64,000 nucleotides of DNA from Aeromonas taiwanensis (lineage in GTDB: Bacteria > Pseudomonadota > Gammaproteobacteria > Enterobacterales > Aeromonadaceae), in the NCBI RefSeq assembly GCF_000820165.1, contig NZ_CDDD01000037.1:1-64000 (forward strand), read 5' to 3'. Every line of letters starts with the position of its first letter. Positions within the stretch are counted from its first letter, which is position 1. Shown one piece after another: positions 62,353-64,000 of the stretch. The notes below the pieces were generated by a model, which saw only the letters and a program-made list of their open reading frames with translations, was not told where the DNA came from and did no database searches. Made by a program: the position numbers and the translations under genes.

Positions 62353-62793
62353 TCAGTTGAAAACGGGGGCTTTGGCCTGACGCACCAGCAGCTCGATCTG
62401 GTAACCCTGTTCGTGCTGCTGGTGATAGAGGGAATGAAGCGGCCCGCTGAGCTCGTTCAGAGGGAGGTGGGCAAAACCGGCCTTGAGGTAGAAGGGCTTC
62501 TCGAAGGGCAGGGCATGGCAGATCACGGGCTTGTCCGACAGATTGCTGCAGGCATGCTGCAACAGTCTGGAGCCCAGCCCCAGGGACTGGTAGTGGGGCA
62601 GCAGTCGAAAACCGCACAGATGGTAGTAGTCCTGTTCGTCCCGCAGGCGCACCGCGCCCACCAGCCAATGGGCATCGCGCACCACGAAGATCCGCTCGGC
62701 CAGATCCGGCACATAGTGGGAAAACGTCGTCTCGTAATAGTCCCTGATCAGGGAAAGATCCGCATCACAGTACTCTTCGAATCTGAGCTCCAT
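62353..62793 (-). CDS. GNAT-family acetyltransferase
   Basis: 146 residues from the ATG at 62793 (AGGCGAG upstream); an ATG at 62817 would add eight residues. The acetyl-CoA loop is LPHYQSLGLGSRLL and FEKPFYLKAGF is the typical C-terminal motif. Substrate unknown. The stop lies four bases from the converging DUF1439 stop, leaving no room for a separate terminator. Confidence 0.72.
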   Translation of the reverse strand: MELRFEEYCDADLSLIRDYYETTFSHYVPDLAERIFVVRDAHWLVGAVRLRDEQDYYHLCGFRLLPHYQSLGLGSRLLQHACSNLSDKPVICHALPFEKPFYLKAGFAHLPLNELSGPLHSLYHQQHEQGYQIELLVRQAKAPVFN

Positions 62794-63137
62794 CGCTCGC
62801 CTGTTTGTCATGCCCATGTCGTTATGGCCACCCGGCCTTCTCCTGCCCCGTCACTCGGCCCCACCAAGCGATCAGACCCGAAGAGATCAGACCAGAGTAG
62901 AGCAGCAGCAAGATAACACGCCTTTAACTTACAAAAAAGCCAATAGCCAGAGAGAAAGCAGGGTTGACTCCAGGCTCGCCGCACCGGGCATTGTCGCCTT
63001 CGCAACCCCTGCTGTGCTCGGCATCCCGGCCCACCTTCCACCGCGCACTTTTCTGATGGCGCCCCGCCGGTGCACTTGTTCTGCCGCGCCCAGAATGCTT
63101 TACTCAACGTGGCGAACGAGGCTTAAGGAGCAAGCCG
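62794..63137. other. Intergenic region between GNAT and lytic transglycosylase genes
   Basis: 344 bases without a convincing gene. A short direct repeat GATCAGACC occurs twice near 62870-62893. A TTGACT hexamer lies at about 62962. No strong promoter or terminator is certain. Confidence 0.4.
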
Positions 63138-63911
63138 TTGAAAGCATGGATGTTGCTGGGCATGATCCCGCTGTTTTCCCCCCTTGCCTGGGGCCAGTTG
63201 CCGCCACCGGCCGAGGTGGTGATCCTGACGTCCACCCCCTCCCCCTTGCCCGACAAACCCGACGTGGCGCCTCCGGCCCCCTCTTCTTTACCCGACGAGC
63301 CCGACGCCACGCGCCAGGCATCTGCGCCCGCCCCCGAGCCCGCCACGCGCCAGATCCAGGTCTACAAGTCGGTGCAAAAAAACGGCGTGGTACGTTACTC
63401 CGACATGATGCCGGAGCAGGGTCACTACGAGTTGCTGCTGTTCAACGACTGCTACGCCTGCGACCCCGCCTCCAAGGTCAACTGGCGCACGACCGGGCTC
63501 TTCCTCTACGACTACGCCAGCACCATCAAGGCGGCGGCCAAGGCCTATCAGGTCGAGCCCGCCCTCATCCGGGCGCTGATCCACGCCGAGTCCGCCTTCA
63601 ACCCGCTGGCGGTCTCCCGCAAGGGGGCCATGGGGCTGACCCAGCTGATGCCGGCCACCGCGCGGGAACTCGGGGTCGGCAACGCCCTGATGGCGGAGCA
63701 GAACATCTTCGGCGGAGTGAAATACCTGGCGGGGCTGCTCAAGCAGTACGACGGCAACGTGGCCCTGGCCACCGCCGCCTACAACGCAGGGGCAGGGGCG
63801 GTACAAAAGCACGGCGGCATCCCCCCTTACGCTGAAACCCGGGCCTATGTAGAACGGGTCAAGCTGCTGCACCAACGCTACAAGGACATGCTGAGCGCCA
63901 AGGGCCTGTGA
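63138..63911 (+). CDS. Lytic transglycosylase, SLT domain
   Basis: 257 residues from a TTG at 63138 with AAGGAG seven bases ahead; the next in-frame ATG (63150) would shorten the signal peptide. A signal peptide (ending near LAWGQ), a Pro-rich linker (20-70), a DUF4124-like segment (VYKSVQKNGVVRYSD), then the SLT domain with catalytic Glu in IHAESAFNP, GAMGLTQLMP and AYNAGAGAV. It cleaves peptidoglycan strands in the periplasm to anhydromuropeptides. Confidence 0.88.
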   Translation: MKAWMLLGMIPLFSPLAWGQLPPPAEVVILTSTPSPLPDKPDVAPPAPSSLPDEPDATRQASAPAPEPATRQIQVYKSVQKNGVVRYSDMMPEQGHYELLLFNDCYACDPASKVNWRTTGLFLYDYASTIKAAAKAYQVEPALIRALIHAESAFNPLAVSRKGAMGLTQLMPATARELGVGNALMAEQNIFGGVKYLAGLLKQYDGNVALATAAYNAGAGAVQKHGGIPPYAETRAYVERVKLLHQRYKDMLSAKGL

Positions 63912-63940
63912 CGATCACGGATCCCTGTCTCCCCTCTTCC

Positions 63941-63962
63941 CGCGCCCTGGCGGCGCGTTTTC
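63941..63962 (+). terminator. Terminator after the lytic transglycosylase
   Basis: Stem CGCGCC/GGCGCG followed by TTTT, 30 bases after the stop. Confidence 0.6.
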
Positions 63963-63977
63963 CCTCCTCCTCAAACG

Positions 63978-64000
63978 AAAAAACACGCCCGAAGGCGTGT
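63978..64000. terminator. Terminator cut by the window edge
   Basis: AAAAAACACGCC-CGAA-GGCGTGT runs to the last base; the expected T-run lies outside. Probably bidirectional for a converging gene beyond the edge. Confidence 0.65.

Overview
The window reads as a chromosomal segment of a high-GC gammaproteobacterium, most likely Aeromonas. This is inferred from the mix of E. coli-like core genes (ptsHI-crr, cysK, rdgC, rlmF, purU, ribB, sbcDC), tRNAs nearly identical to E. coli Gly/Cys/Ser tRNAs, strong GC bias at codon third positions, and a short Lpp-type lipoprotein. No prophage, IS, integrase, rRNA or CRISPR array is visible. Three tRNA genes, one FMN riboswitch and many intrinsic terminators are.

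Layout. 1-3.5 kb: end of trmO, an acyl shunt-type ketoacyl-ACP synthase III, and a MoxR ATPase/VWA(CoxE-like) pair. 3.6-7.6 kb: cysK, then ptsH-ptsI-crr. 7.8-13.5 kb: sbcD-sbcC on the minus strand, with a duplicated, diverged sbcC 5' end between them, and a GNAT gene. 13.7-17.2 kb: rdgC, a GDSL lipoprotein esterase and a lipoprotein gamma-glutamyltransferase. 17.3-26.1 kb: a putrescine/GABA locus (puuB, puuR, gabD, gabT and two puuP-type permeases). Each permease is preceded by a similar RNA leader holding a terminator-like hairpin, two conserved stems and a short ORF (45 and 50 codons) whose stop codon overlaps the permease start. I consider this pair of leader ORFs the most interesting unannotated feature. 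26.2-30.3 kb: two small secreted proteins sharing a Cys-x20-Cys N-terminal motif, a Na/Pi cotransporter under a clear Pho box, a membrane FKBP and a LigB/YgiD-type dioxygenase. 30.3-38.3 kb: two large hybrid sensor kinases around a YbfA-like gene, a small orphan gene and a tRNA-Gly/tRNA-Cys operon.

38.4-48.2 kb: a tightly overlapping nine-gene minus-strand operon: periplasmic sulfatase (Ser type), its radical-SAM maturase, MoxR, DUF58, DUF4381, BatA-like VWA, BatB/BatC-like VWA-TPR, BatD-like and an exported HAD phosphatase. The gene order suggests a MoxR/VWA chaperone-like complex serving the sulfatase or another envelope target. 48.4-49.3 kb: an N-terminally truncated LysR regulator beside tRNA-Ser(CGA). 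49.6-58.8 kb: envelope and housekeeping genes (L,D-transpeptidase, DUF481 barrel, MaoC, rlmF, MepS-like hydrolase, Sfp-type PPTase overlapping cnoX/ybbN, lpp, ribB with its FMN riboswitch, purU). 58.8-64 kb: YdgA-family protein, cardiolipin synthase (TTG start), YceB-like DUF1439 protein, a GNAT protein and a lytic transglycosylase (TTG start).

Most functional names rest on family resemblance recalled from sequence motifs. Operator and leader-peptide proposals are inference from sequence patterns only.
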